Assembly: GCF_000298315.2 (NCBI RefSeq)
Contig: NZ_AEYE02000027.1
Location: forward strand, 1-55,181
Reading direction: 5' to 3'
Source: Rhizobium grahamii CCGE 502
Lineage (GTDB): Bacteria > Pseudomonadota > Alphaproteobacteria > Rhizobiales > Rhizobiaceae
DNA: 55,181 bases
The notes under the pieces are model-generated. The model was not told the origin of the DNA and did no database searches. It saw only the letters and a list, made by a program, of their open reading frames with translations. The translations under genes and the position numbers were made by a program. This document shows, piece by piece, positions 34,683-43,190 of the stretch (position 1 is its first letter; the number at the start of each line of letters is the position of its first letter).

Positions 34683-35064
34683 CCTGGGCGTCTGGCTGGG
34701 CGGAGACTGGCGCAACCATTTATGTAGCCTCTCTCTTATCGTTCATGGAGGCCGGCTCGATCTGGGGGTCGAATTGCTCTCCAAGCCATATAGGCGCTAA
34801 AACATGCCAGGTCTTTTCGCCTGGGGGTTGGTCCGTCGATACGCTCGCCGATGCACGGGTCGTCTCGCGCCATTCTTCCATGCCGTCTTCAGGAAGGCGG
34901 CCCCGGCGGGGGCGATGAATCATAGTGCTCGCCCCCGCAATACCAGCTATTCACACCGATGGTGGGAGGTGATACAGCGTGTCTTCCTTGACCGAGCAAT
35001 GCCTCGGGCGTGGATCATCACGGGACTTCGCATTCAGCGCCAATAGCAAGGAAGACGATCCAAA
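34683..35064. other. gene-poor stretch with a strong hairpin
   Basis: No convincing gene. A minus-strand frame (34720-34923) is Thr- and Glu-rich with no site. The hairpin at 34906-34938 is the one clear feature. Confidence 0.4.
34906..34938. repeat. perfect 10-bp inverted repeat
   Basis: GCGGGGGCGA and TCGCCCCCGC flank 13 bases. It is GC-rich without a T-run, possibly the transcript end of mscS. Confidence 0.55.
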
Positions 35065-35403
35065 ATGGACCTAAAATATGCAGCCCCGCGGGAGCAGTTT
35101 TTTGCTGCGGTTCGAGCTTTGGCAACATCCTCCGACAGTATCCAGACACGCTTACTCGAAGCCACAACGAGCATTTCGTTGGTCACCCTCGACGAGTTCG
35201 ATGATGACATAGAATTGAGGATCAAGTTGGCCAGAATTCTCGACCATATTGGACCGGACCGTGATGACATTGAGCGCGTCGCTGTCGAAATCACCCCTTA
35301 TATGACGGAGCGTGAGGCCGAGAGAGTAGCGGACCTGATCGTCGACTTCTTCGACGAGCTCGTTGAGGCACGCTCTCAGCAGTCTGACAGCCGATCGTTG
35401 TAA
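35065..35403 (+). CDS. hypothetical protein (112 aa)
   Basis: Not recognised. An acidic, helical protein (ISLVTLDEFDDDIELRIKLA, DRDDIERVAVEITPYMTERE, ADLIVDFFDELVEAR) that reads as a single domain. AAGGAAG lies upstream of the ATG. Confidence 0.6.
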   Translation: MDLKYAAPREQFFAAVRALATSSDSIQTRLLEATTSISLVTLDEFDDDIELRIKLARILDHIGPDRDDIERVAVEITPYMTEREAERVADLIVDFFDELVEARSQQSDSRSL

Positions 35404-35554
35404 CGCATCTCTGAACGCTGCGCGGCCGTGGGTGAATACTCACCTATTCGCGTTTTGTTTTCCGCAATTGAAGAGCTTGACCCCTCGCTGCCAAGGCTGG
35501 GCTCGAGAAACGAGAGGTAATCGTTGAAGTCTTCGGTACCACTCTGCTTAACAC

Positions 35555-35887
35555 TTACTGCGCTGTAAAAAAGGTCAAGAGCACCTTTCCCTTCTCGCCG
35601 AGCAGGCACACGAAGCGGTCGGGCTTTCCGGTCTTTTCCTTACGAGCGATGTATGCCTCGCCCAGGATCACGGTTCTGACCGGAACGTCGCCGACCTTGG
35701 TGTCCGCCTTGCTCACCGCCAGGCTTTCAATGTCCATGACGAGGTCCGTCACTTCCGGCGATCTTTCTTGAAGAGCCAGGAGGCCCGTCGACTTGCATGC
35801 TGTCACGGCCGGATCCGCCGCCGCTTGTGCGAAGGCGTCGGAACTAAATGCCACTGTCGCAGCGATTATACAGACAAGCGTTCTCAT
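35555..35887 (-). CDS. small secreted protein (110 aa)
   Basis: It has a signal peptide MRTLVCIIAATVAFSSDAFA with AFA cleavage, then a mature domain with one pair of Cys (TACKSTGLLALQERSPEVTD, later RFVCLLGEKGKVLLTFFTAQ). The ATG at 35887 gives the correct signal; the frame open for ten more codons does not. Periplasmic, function unknown. Confidence 0.65.
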   Translation of the reverse strand: MRTLVCIIAATVAFSSDAFAQAAADPAVTACKSTGLLALQERSPEVTDLVMDIESLAVSKADTKVGDVPVRTVILGEAYIARKEKTGKPDRFVCLLGEKGKVLLTFFTAQ

Positions 35888-35956
35888 GGGCGCCTCTGAT
35901 GGTGGGAATGCCGGCATATACTGGATGGAAAGTTTTAAGGCCGTCGATTGTCTAGT

Positions 35957-36148
35957 TCACGCCTTGTCGACGATCTTCTTGACCGCCTCCTTGGCGTTGC
36001 CCTTGGCGACCTGAGCGTTGCCCTTGGCTTCCTGGACGGCGCCCTTGACCTGCTCTTCGTGATTGTCGATCGCCTTACCCGCGGCCTGCCTGGCCTTACC
36101 GGCGATTTCGTTTGAGGTACCCTTGATCTTGTCGAACGTGCTTCCCAT
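35957..36148 (-). CDS. CsbD-family stress protein
   Basis: A 63-residue CsbD protein: MGSTFDKIKGTSNEIAGKAR, QAAGKAIDNHEEQVKGAVQE, then AKGNAKEAVKKIVDKA. CsbD proteins are small, helical, probably disordered, and are induced by general stress in many bacteria. AAAAGGAG sits nine bases before the ATG. Upstream is a near-match to the EcfG promoter (GGAAC-N16-CATT). Confidence 0.9.
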   Translation of the reverse strand: MGSTFDKIKGTSNEIAGKARQAAGKAIDNHEEQVKGAVQEAKGNAQVAKGNAKEAVKKIVDKA

Positions 36149-36187
36149 CGGATGTCTCCTTTTACGGTCTTTGAAGGTGCCAACAGA

Positions 36188-36212
36188 AATGTTGGCGGAA
36201 GCAATTCGTTCC
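36188..36212 (-). promoter_or_regulatory. near-match EcfG-type promoter before csbD
   Basis: On the minus strand GGAAC, 16 bases, CATT, 40 bases before the csbD ATG. The -10 has one change from CGTT; the gene at 4134 has the same variant. Confidence 0.35.
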
Positions 36213-36504
36213 CCCGCGAACGGCTTAAACATTTTAAGTCGTGAAGAAGCACCCTGTCCGACCGGCCGACGTGTAACTCAAGGAGCATTGCATGAGCCTT
36301 CTATGTCGTGGCGGCAGCATCCGCATGGGGATGCAGGCGAAATATCCGCATTCCGATCGGCTACGAAGAGTCGGTCATTGTCGCCTTGGCAACGGCGGCT
36401 TCCTTGGCCGCCGCAACGCTACGTCGCGATCGACCCGGCGCCGCTTGGTCCCACCAACACAACGACTTTGCCGACAGCAGCTTGTTTGGAAACTTCAACC
36501 GTCT

Positions 36505-36530
36505 GGAACAAGTGGGTTAAGTCCGAGGTT
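36505..36530 (+). promoter_or_regulatory. EcfG-type stress promoter before membrane protein
   Basis: GGAAC, 17 bases, GGTT, 41 bases before the ATG at 36571. Confidence 0.55.
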
Positions 36531-36570
36531 ATGTCGCCTCACGATCCCGTGACAGCTAGAGGACATTTCC

Positions 36571-37476
36571 ATGGCCGAACCCGTTTCCGCAGTCGCCCAC
36601 ATTCATACGCGAGACGACAATCCGTACCTTAACGCCGCACTCAACAAGATCTCGTGGGGAGCAGTTTTCGCAGGTGTCGCCGTGGCGCTTGTCGTGCAGC
36701 TTCTCCTTAACCTTCTCGGAGCTGGTATCGGCGCGGCTGTCATCGACCCGGCATCTAACGATAATCCTTCGGCCACGACGCTCTCCGTGAGTACCGCCGT
36801 GTGGTTCGTTGGCAGCGGCCTTATCGCTTCCTTCGTCGGCGGCTACATCGCCAGCCGCCTATCAGGCCGACCTGTCCGATCGACGGGTGCTCTCCATGGC
36901 GTGACCTCGTGGGCGGTGGCCACGCTTATCGTCATTTACCTACTCACGACCTCCGTCGGCGCGCTTGTCGGCGGGGTTTTCTCAGGTCTAGGCGGCATTG
37001 TCTCTAGTGCAGGCTCGACTGTCGCCACCGCGGCGACTACCGCGGCCCCCGCCCTTGCGGCCGCAACTGATCCGATGGCTGGTATCGAACGGAATATTCG
37101 TGAAGCCAGCGGTGGCAACGATCCGGCAGCTCTGCGCGACGCTGCGGTGGCATCCGTTCGGGCCGCTGTCACTGGAGACCAGGCAAAGGCCGACGAAGCT
37201 CGCAATCGTGCGGCCGACGCCATCGCCAAGGCTCAGAACATTCCGGTCGACCAGGCCAAGCAACAGGTCGCCCAGTACGAACAGCAGTACAAGAATGCGG
37301 TGGCCCAGGCCAAGCAAAAGGCGACAGAGGCGGCGCAGGCAGCGGCTACAGCCTTGTCCGCAGGCGCCATTCTCGCCTTCATAGCGCTCGCGGTCGGCGC
37401 CATCGCCGCATGGATCGGCGGCGCGCTCGGCACCACTCATGTCGTACGAGATGAGGAGGTCTACGTAGCCCGCTAA
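36571..37476 (+). CDS. rhizobial PhnA-like membrane protein (301 aa)
   Basis: This matches the rhizobial membrane family often labelled PhnA-like, a name without functional basis. The order is a first helix (GAVFAGVAVALVVQLLLNLL), a second (VWFVGSGLIASFVGGYIASR), a third (SWAVATLIVIYLLTTSVGAL), a long Ala-rich soluble coiled stretch with many Asp/Lys repeats (about residues 165-265), and a last helix (AILAFIALAVGAIAAWIGGA) with a short tail. It is an inner-membrane protein of unknown role. A stress promoter lies upstream and a 12-bp hairpin follows. Confidence 0.8.
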   Translation: MAEPVSAVAHIHTRDDNPYLNAALNKISWGAVFAGVAVALVVQLLLNLLGAGIGAAVIDPASNDNPSATTLSVSTAVWFVGSGLIASFVGGYIASRLSGRPVRSTGALHGVTSWAVATLIVIYLLTTSVGALVGGVFSGLGGIVSSAGSTVATAATTAAPALAAATDPMAGIERNIREASGGNDPAALRDAAVASVRAAVTGDQAKADEARNRAADAIAKAQNIPVDQAKQQVAQYEQQYKNAVAQAKQKATEAAQAAATALSAGAILAFIALAVGAIAAWIGGALGTTHVVRDEEVYVAR

Positions 37477-37484
37477 TCCATTTA

Positions 37485-37514
37485 CATCAGGAGCCGTGGA
37501 GGCGGCTCCTGATG
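37485..37514 (+). terminator. strong hairpin terminator
   Basis: CATCAGGAGCCG, a six-base loop and CGGCTCCTGATG form a perfect 12-bp stem nine bases after the stop codon. No T-run follows, so it may act as a transcript end protector or an atypical terminator. Confidence 0.6.
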
Positions 37515-38069
37515 CAAGGTCACTGGCCAACATCAAGACCCTTGGTGACCTTTTTTCGATAAGATCCATGGCCATTTAATCTTCTTAAGAGGGCGCGCGC
37601 GGCCCCGTTCAGCGGAAGACAGGGGCTGGTTCCTCCAACGCCGGGACGAGACGCAGGGGCCAGATTGAACTCCCCACGCAGGTGTTCAAGATCCTCGGAA
37701 GGCCGTTCGTGGCAGGACGCGCGAGGCCATCTAGGGCATCATTGCTGAACGCAAGGAATCGAAGAGTGCAAGAATTCGTCTGCCCTCGACGCTGGCCTGG
37801 TTTCGTCAGCCTAGGCTCGGCATTACGAGATGGTGTGCTACGGCACCGTCATCCCATGGGGCCACGGAGGCCCGTGCTACTGCTTCAGGCGAAAGCCCGC
37901 GGATCAACTACATAGCTCGCTGAAGCACGAAGCATCGGAGGCACAACCGGCAAGTGAGCCTAGGATGCGCGCCTCTTTCACCAAGAAATTGAATCGGGTG
38001 GCTCCCTAAAGGCGCTTCTCGGCATCTGCCGTGGCAGACCAGAACCGTGATAAAATCGCGCGCCGCGCC
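37515..38069. other. intergenic, nothing recognised
   Basis: Around 37820-37960 one frame reads ARHYEMVCYGTVIPWGHGGP with two Cys, but it has no start. I see no promoter or repeat. Confidence 0.35.
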
Positions 38070-38264
38070 TCACGACTTGGTTTTCGGGCCCGACCAGACG
38101 TAGCCAAATCGGCTTCCAGCCTTTCGCCAGCGAATAGTGTAGCCAATTACTTCGAGCTCTCTCAGGAAGGAGTGGCGTTCAAGCTCCGACAGGCCGTTGA
38201 GCGCGACATTCAACCCGTCCAATCCACCTAACCGATATGCCTCGACGAACATCTGCAACTTCAT
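38070..38264 (-). CDS. small hypothetical protein (64 aa)
   Basis: Not recognised. MKLQMFVEAYRLGGLDGLNV, then LSELERHSFLRELEVIGYTI and RWRKAGSRFGYVW: a compact helix then strand protein. AGGGAAG precedes the ATG closely. A symmetric EcfG-type promoter lies at 38297-38323, at the right distance, which makes the gene credible. Confidence 0.55.
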   Translation of the reverse strand: MKLQMFVEAYRLGGLDGLNVALNGLSELERHSFLRELEVIGYTIRWRKAGSRFGYVWSGPKTKS

Positions 38265-38296
38265 GCTCTTCCCTGCAGCGCCAAATCGCTCCGGTC

Positions 38297-38323
38297 GGAA
38301 CCGCGGGAAGAGAACAGAGTTCC
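38297..38323. promoter_or_regulatory. symmetric EcfG-type promoter (GGAAC-N17-GTTCC)
   Basis: GGAAC, 17 bases, GTTCC, readable in both directions (N16-AGTT on plus, N16-GGTT on minus). On the minus strand it lies about 33 bases before the 64-aa gene; on the plus strand it faces the 66-aa gene at 38534 across 210 bases. Confidence 0.5.
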
Positions 38324-38533
38324 AGGTTACCTTTCCAAATTCTCAGAAAAACACAGACTGCGGGGCGCCCGGAGGCGGGCTCCTTAAGCGAGAGAACGAC
38401 TGGGGATGGTACGCTCTCGCACAGTCCGAAAACATTGCACCGTTTACTGTACAATGTAGACGTCGGTCGATCTGCATGGCGGGACCGCTTGAGAGACGGT
38501 GTGTGCTCTTGCCGTCTAACTGGGGGGATTGAT

Positions 38534-38734
38534 ATGTTCCACTCCTTGGTAACCCTTGATGATCGAGACATTGCCGCCATCCTTGAAGCCCTTGAGGAGT
38601 GGTGTTCAGCACGCGGAGTAGAGATCGAAAGCGACCAGGGTCGTCGTGCCATGGCGATTGCGGTTGATCACGTTCAAACGAAGGGTACGAGTGCCGAGCT
38701 ACTAGCGGAAATTTCCGCTCAGCTGGACGGTTAA
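38534..38734 (+). CDS. small hypothetical protein (66 aa)
   Basis: MFHSLVTLDDRDIAAILEAL, then EEWCSARGVEIESDQGRRAM and AELLAEISAQLDG: a helical small protein of a type common in rhizobia. A GGGGGG-type ribosome site lies six bases before the ATG. Confidence 0.6.
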   Translation: MFHSLVTLDDRDIAAILEALEEWCSARGVEIESDQGRRAMAIAVDHVQTKGTSAELLAEISAQLDG

Positions 38735-38747
38735 GCGGCCGGACCGA

Positions 38748-38951
38748 TTAGCGAACCGCTTCGTGTAGATCAGGTCGAGCGACGCGGGCAGTTGTTACTG
38801 ACAGCGCTGAATTGGTCGGCACCCAGACCCGTGTCGCCGTCCTCGTATGCTCTGCGTTCATGGCGAGAGTTCCAACGATTGCTGCCATGGCAATCAGGAT
38901 GGCAATCAGCGGAAAGCCGACGCCGGAACGTTTGTCATCGTGATGGATCAT
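38748..38951 (-). CDS. small membrane protein (67 aa)
   Basis: One membrane helix near the N-terminus (GVGFPLIAILIAMAAIVGTL) and a polar tail, probably facing the periplasm. AGGAG lies eight to nine bases before the ATG. No family recognised. Confidence 0.5.
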   Translation of the reverse strand: MIHHDDKRSGVGFPLIAILIAMAAIVGTLAMNAEHTRTATRVWVPTNSALSVTTARVARPDLHEAVR

Positions 38952-39040
38952 GCCTCAACTCCTGCGGCGCTGTAGGGGTAGCACTGGTGATCTGATATGG
39001 CTTTGGTGTATGGAAGAGGGCGGCTTGCGCCGCCCTTCGG

Positions 39041-39436
39041 TCACTGGATGACCTGGATCACCTTCCGGGAGGAAGGTTCGACGATGACGCGTTCGTCATT
39101 CACGATTGCATATGCGTATTTCGGGTTTTCGGGAACCGGGGTGACAACGACAGTGCTCGGCAAAGGCTGCCCGATGACCACCTTCTCCTTTACCACGACG
39201 CGCTCGGCGGGAGCTGGAGCCTGTTGAACATAAGTCACCACCTGCTGCGGCGGCGGATCAAGAACGGCACCTGCGACGCCACCGACAATGCCTCCCACAG
39301 CCGCGCCAACCGGACCGCCTACGATAGCACCGGTTGCGGCACCCCCGACGGCACCAGTTACCGCCGACGACTGAGCGAAGGCGCAAGTGGATGCCATGAG
39401 AACGCTGGCGGCGATACCTACTGCTTTGATATTCAT
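39041..39436 (-). CDS. DUF1236 glycine-zipper secreted protein
   Basis: A 131-residue exported protein. It has a signal peptide (MNIKAVGIAASVLMASTCAF, AFA cleavage), then a glycine-zipper block (GAVGGAATGAIVGGPVGAAV, GGIVGGVAGAVLDPPP), a linker, and a C-terminal DUF1236 core ending in NDERVIVEPSSRKVIQVIQ. Such proteins are periplasmic or membrane-linked in Rhizobiales. GGAG precedes the ATG at 39436. A symmetric stress promoter lies upstream. Confidence 0.8.
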   Translation of the reverse strand: MNIKAVGIAASVLMASTCAFAQSSAVTGAVGGAATGAIVGGPVGAAVGGIVGGVAGAVLDPPPQQVVTYVQQAPAPAERVVVKEKVVIGQPLPSTVVVTPVPENPKYAYAIVNDERVIVEPSSRKVIQVIQ

Positions 39437-39479
39437 CGTTAAGTTCTCCTTTGAGAAGCGGGTTGTTCCGCTGCAAAAA

Positions 39480-39506
39480 GGAACTTCCAAGTAAAAAGAC
39501 AGTTCC
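39480..39506. promoter_or_regulatory. symmetric EcfG-type promoter (GGAAC-N17-GTTCC)
   Basis: GGAAC, 17 bases, GTTCC. On the minus strand it starts transcription about 40 bases before the DUF1236 gene; on the plus strand it faces the broken acyltransferase. Confidence 0.55.
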
Positions 39507-39642
39507 GCATATAGGACTTCAGTCGGTCGATTTAGGACCTTGGTCCTATTACGGCCAACGTGTTCAGATTTTCGTCAGTTTGTCACGTTACTGACGCTAC
39601 TCTCGACTGCTGCGGGCACAACCGAACTCGGAGTACTGCGTT

Positions 39643-40095
39643 TTGAATATCCGTGCCAAACCACCTCGGAATTCGCTCGCAATCGGCGTAGGAGGTACGG
39701 GTCGCGTTATATCCTATCGCAAAGACATTGATGGGCTGCGTGCGTTGGCGATCCTTCCGATCATTCTTTACCACGCGGGCGTGCCCGGCTTTCGCGGTGG
39801 ATCTGTCGGTGTCGACGTTTTCTTCGTGATCTCCGGCTACATGATGGCCTTGTTGATTTCGGGCGAAATCGCTGACGGCGGCTTCAGCTTGTTGCGGTTC
39901 TACGAACGTCGCATCCGGAGAATCTTTCCAGCACTCCGTCCTTGCAGCGTCGTCCATCGCGGCGTGGCTCCTTCTCATGCCGGCTGAGTTCATCTACTTC
40001 GCCAACGGCCTGAAGGCGGCGGCCCTCTTCACGTCGAACATCCAGTTTGACAAGGAAAGCGGCTATTTCGATATCGGCCAGCCACGACGGCATCA
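39643..40095 (+). pseudogene. acyltransferase-3 (OafA-type) N-terminal remnant
   Basis: The opening is typical of OafA/YrhL-type acyltransferases: YRKDIDGLRALAILPIILYH, GGSVGVDVFFVISGYMMALL, LRFYERRIRRIFPAL. A frameshift near 39935 moves the continuation (SSIAAWLLLMPAEFIYFANG, ALFTSNIQFDKESGYFDI) to another frame, and it ends at HTWR. The remaining helices and the periplasmic domain are missing. Confidence 0.75.
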
Positions 40096-40487
40096 ACCGC
40101 ACACATGGCGTGCAGGGTTGGAAAGGCGGCATTGGGCGGGGCCTTCGTCAGCCATATCCGGCCGCTTCAATGATGCCGCTCGACCGGTGCGCGCGAGCGT
40201 GACTTCTCCAGTTTCGTGTTGGAAGTGCAAAACGCATTCAATACCTGAGGACACGCCGCTGAAATGATCACGACAGCGTCCTCCTTTCTATACCAGTGAC
40301 GTGAGTTGTTACCCAAGCGCCACGTCGCCCAAACAAAAACCGTTTGCGGGCAACAAGCCATCACTTCGAGATTGATCGACTCAAGCAAGGATGAAACGCT
40401 GACTTCAGCGGTTTGCTTAATCTGCAAACTGTCGGAACGGCGCTAGCCCCCAGGCGGCGGTTCAATCGAAAAGGAAATGGTTCTCCA
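40096..40487. other. porin upstream region
   Basis: No gene or clear promoter motif. It is the leader of the porin gene. Confidence 0.4.
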
Positions 40488-41516
40488 ATGAATATCCGGA
40501 TGGCTTCGTTGACCTCCGCCGCGGCATTTGCAGCTGTTGCGTCCACGCCGGTGTTCGCTGCCGATGCAATCGTTGCAGCTGAACCCGAGGCGGTTGAATA
40601 TGTCCGCGTCTGCGACGCGTACGGCACAGGTTACTTCTACATCCCGGGCACCGAAACCTGCCTCAAGGTCAGCGGTTACCTGCGGTTCGAAGTCTATGCC
40701 GGCCCGGATGAGAAGGGTACCTCGGACTGGAACGCGCGTACGCGCGCTCATGTGCAGTTCACCGCCAAGAGCGACACCGAATATGGTCCGCTCACCGGCC
40801 TGATCGTGATACGCAACAACGGTGACAATCCAGAGACGACCTCGATCCTGGACTCGGCCTACATCGACATCGCTGGCTTCCGCACCGGTCTGTTCTACAG
40901 CTGGTGGGATGACGATCTCTCCGGTGAGCCTGATGTTCTGTCTAGCTTCGAAACCCTGCACAACTCCATCCGCTACCAGTATGAAAGCGGCGACTTCTAC
41001 GCTGGGGTGACCGTCGACGAGCTGGAAGACGGCTATTACAAGCCTGGTGAGAACCCGAACAATTTCGGTGTCGGCCTCGGCATCGGCGGCAAGGCTGGAG
41101 CAATCAGCTACCAGCTTATCGGCAGCTACGACACCGATAATGAAGAGGGTGCAGTTCGCGGAATGCTTTTCGCTGATATCGGTCCCGGTACACTCGGCCT
41201 GGCAGCTATCTACGCGTCGGGTCCGAACTCCTACTACTCGCAGTCGGAATGGACTGTTGCTGCCGAATACGCTTACAAGGCCAACGAAAAGTGGACCATC
41301 ACCCCGGAGGCCCAGTACTTCGGCAATTACGTGCCTGATCTCGGTACCTTCAGTGGCGACTCGTTCGACGGCCTCGGCGACGCGTGGACGGTCGGCATCA
41401 CTGTCGACTATCAGATCGCTGACAACCTCTATGCCAAGGCAACCGCCGACTACACTGATCCCGACGATGCTGACGAGGTGACCAAGGGTTTCTTCCGTCT
41501 GCAGCGCTCATTCTGA
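40488..41516 (+). CDS. RopA-family outer-membrane porin
   Basis: A 342-residue porin of the alphaproteobacterial Porin_2 family. It has a signal peptide (MNIRMASLTSAAAFAAVAST, cleavage after VFA), then the signature EPEAVEYVRVCDAYGTGYFY, IPGTETCLKVSGYLRFEVYA with the two conserved Cys, a long run of amphipathic strands, and the C-terminal FFRLQRSF ending in Phe. It forms a beta-barrel for general diffusion. AAAGGAA lies upstream of the ATG at 40488, and a hairpin follows the stop. Confidence 0.92.
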   Translation: MNIRMASLTSAAAFAAVASTPVFAADAIVAAEPEAVEYVRVCDAYGTGYFYIPGTETCLKVSGYLRFEVYAGPDEKGTSDWNARTRAHVQFTAKSDTEYGPLTGLIVIRNNGDNPETTSILDSAYIDIAGFRTGLFYSWWDDDLSGEPDVLSSFETLHNSIRYQYESGDFYAGVTVDELEDGYYKPGENPNNFGVGLGIGGKAGAISYQLIGSYDTDNEEGAVRGMLFADIGPGTLGLAAIYASGPNSYYSQSEWTVAAEYAYKANEKWTITPEAQYFGNYVPDLGTFSGDSFDGLGDAWTVGITVDYQIADNLYAKATADYTDPDDADEVTKGFFRLQRSF

Positions 41517-41527
41517 TTTGAAATCCT

Positions 41528-41552
41528 GGCGCCCTGGATTGACCTGGGCGCC
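41528..41552 (+). terminator. hairpin after porin gene
   Basis: GGCGCCC and GGGCGCC flank 11 bases, 12 bases after the porin stop codon. There is no clear T-run. Confidence 0.45.
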
Positions 41553-41855
41553 GCTCAGCTTTGCGCTTTCTGATCTCGTGACGTCAGATCGTCCACCGGA
41601 TCGATCATGGTCTTTTTATAAGCCGTGGAATCCAACCCGCATGGCCCGATGTCGAACGGGTCCCATCCGCGACTTGGCGATCGAACCTCAACCATCGTGA
41701 TCGGATTGCCTGCGTCTGGATTGGCAGCGCTCCATTTTCCTGTGAGTTGGCGGACGAACCTTCCGGCGGCGATATGATCCAAGCAGGCATTAGCCTCGTA
41801 ACCCGCGCATCCCGGAAGCGATATGCCGGGCGGCTGGGCCCGTGCTGATCTGGAG

Positions 41856-42355
41856 ATGAGAGTAGACTCCAATAGAGACAGGTCTATAGCCGTGGGTTTG
41901 GCGATCGCGGTGATGCCCGTGATTTTGGCTTCGGTTGCGGGACAGATCGCAACATTTCCCAACATTGAAGGCTGGTACGCGGCGCTCAATAAGCCATGGT
42001 TCAATCCGCCGAATTGGCTATTTGGGCCCACGTGGACCGCCCTTTACATTCTCATGGCATTGGCCGCGTGGCGGCTACTTCGTCTCCCGCGTCATACCCT
42101 CGGCCGCGGGTCTGCGCTCGCTCTCCTTTTTCCGCAGCTCGCACTGAACGCATTGTGGTCCTGGCGCTCTTCTTTGCTTTGCACAATCCGCTGGCTGGCC
42201 TGGTAAACATCGTGCTTCAACTGCTTTTGATCGCGTTGACGATTAAAAGGGCGCGCCACGTTGATAATGTAGCAGCGGTTTGCCTGATCCCGCTGGCGGT
42301 GTGGGTGGCTTTCGCCACAATCCTGAACTTCGAAATCTGGCGGCTCAACGGGTAG
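41856..42355 (+). pseudogene. tspO: TspO/MBR-family protein with a frameshift
   Basis: The first four-fifths reads as TspO: AGQIATFPNIEGWYAALNKP, WFNPPNWLFGPTWTALYILM, then FPQLALNALWSW. Near 42165 the frame shifts by one and goes on as FFALHNPLAGLVNIVLQLLL and CLIPLAVWVAFATILNFEIW, then RLNG. The five-helix protein binds tetrapyrroles and helps in stress responses. One base would restore it, so this is either a recent mutation or a sequencing error. Confidence 0.8.
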
Positions 42356-42609
42356 TCGTTCTTATTCAGCTCCCGGAGCATCTTTAGTATCTAGGCTTTC
42401 GTCAACGCGAATAGAATGGAAACTTCCTGCACACGAAATCGTTCACTTACACACGAACGAGGATAATATGTGATGAGGGCGGTCGGCAGTGAGCAACGGG
42501 TTGGAGTGGCAATGCTTTCCTGTCTTGCGCTCGCTGGTTTGCGTGATCAGCGAAATCAAGAGGTCGGGGTTTGGAAGGGACCACCCACTTGCAGCAGCAG
42601 GAGGCCGGC

Positions 42610-43026
42610 ATGAAGGCCAAGCAACCGAACGCTGTGGATGCCTATGTCGGTAAACGGGTAAAATCGCATCGAAAGGAGCTGGGCATAAGCCAGGCCGCGC
42701 TTTCTGAAAAACTGGGGATTACATCCCAGCAGCTTAACAAGTGCGAACAGGGCATAAATCGGGTAGGTGCGAGCAGGTTGCAGGCTATTGCCGAAGTGCT
42801 TCAGGTGCCGATCGGCTACTTTTTCGAGAAGGATGCTCCGGAAGCGTCAGTCTCGCCACTCAAGGGCAAAAACGATGTCAGTCTGTTCATAGCTACCGAA
42901 GAAGGTTTGGCCTGGATTACCGCCCTACTCGCAATCAAAGACCAGAACACTCGCGAGAAACTGCTTTCCCTCCTGACACACCTTGGTTCGATGCATAGAA
43001 AACAGGCCGACGAGAATAAAGAATGA
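42610..43026 (+). CDS. XRE-family transcriptional regulator
   Basis: A 138-residue regulator. The N-terminal helix-turn-helix reads VGKRVKSHRKELGISQAALS, EKLGITSQQLNKCEQGINRV, SRLQAIAEVLQVPIGYFFEK, a Cro/CI-type domain common in rhizobia. A C-terminal helical part (AWITALLAIKDQNTREKLLS) follows. GCAGGAGG lies just before the ATG at 42610. Target genes cannot be read. Confidence 0.85.
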   Translation: MKAKQPNAVDAYVGKRVKSHRKELGISQAALSEKLGITSQQLNKCEQGINRVGASRLQAIAEVLQVPIGYFFEKDAPEASVSPLKGKNDVSLFIATEEGLAWITALLAIKDQNTREKLLSLLTHLGSMHRKQADENKE

Positions 43027-43190
43027 AGACTCCTTGTCCAACCCGTCATAATGGGACGCTAGCATCGGAACCGACTACGCTATTACCAGCGTGACCGACT
43101 CTGATCCCTCATGCACGCTCGGGCCTTGGGCAGATCGACTGGGCCACGCCTCCATTCGTATGCTTAACTCTCCTGTAGGGCCGGCGCTGT

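Noticed and set aside
38521-38545. GGAAC-N15-GTT on the minus strand near 38540
   Set aside because: The spacing is too short for the stress promoter and it would lie inside the start of the 66-aa gene.
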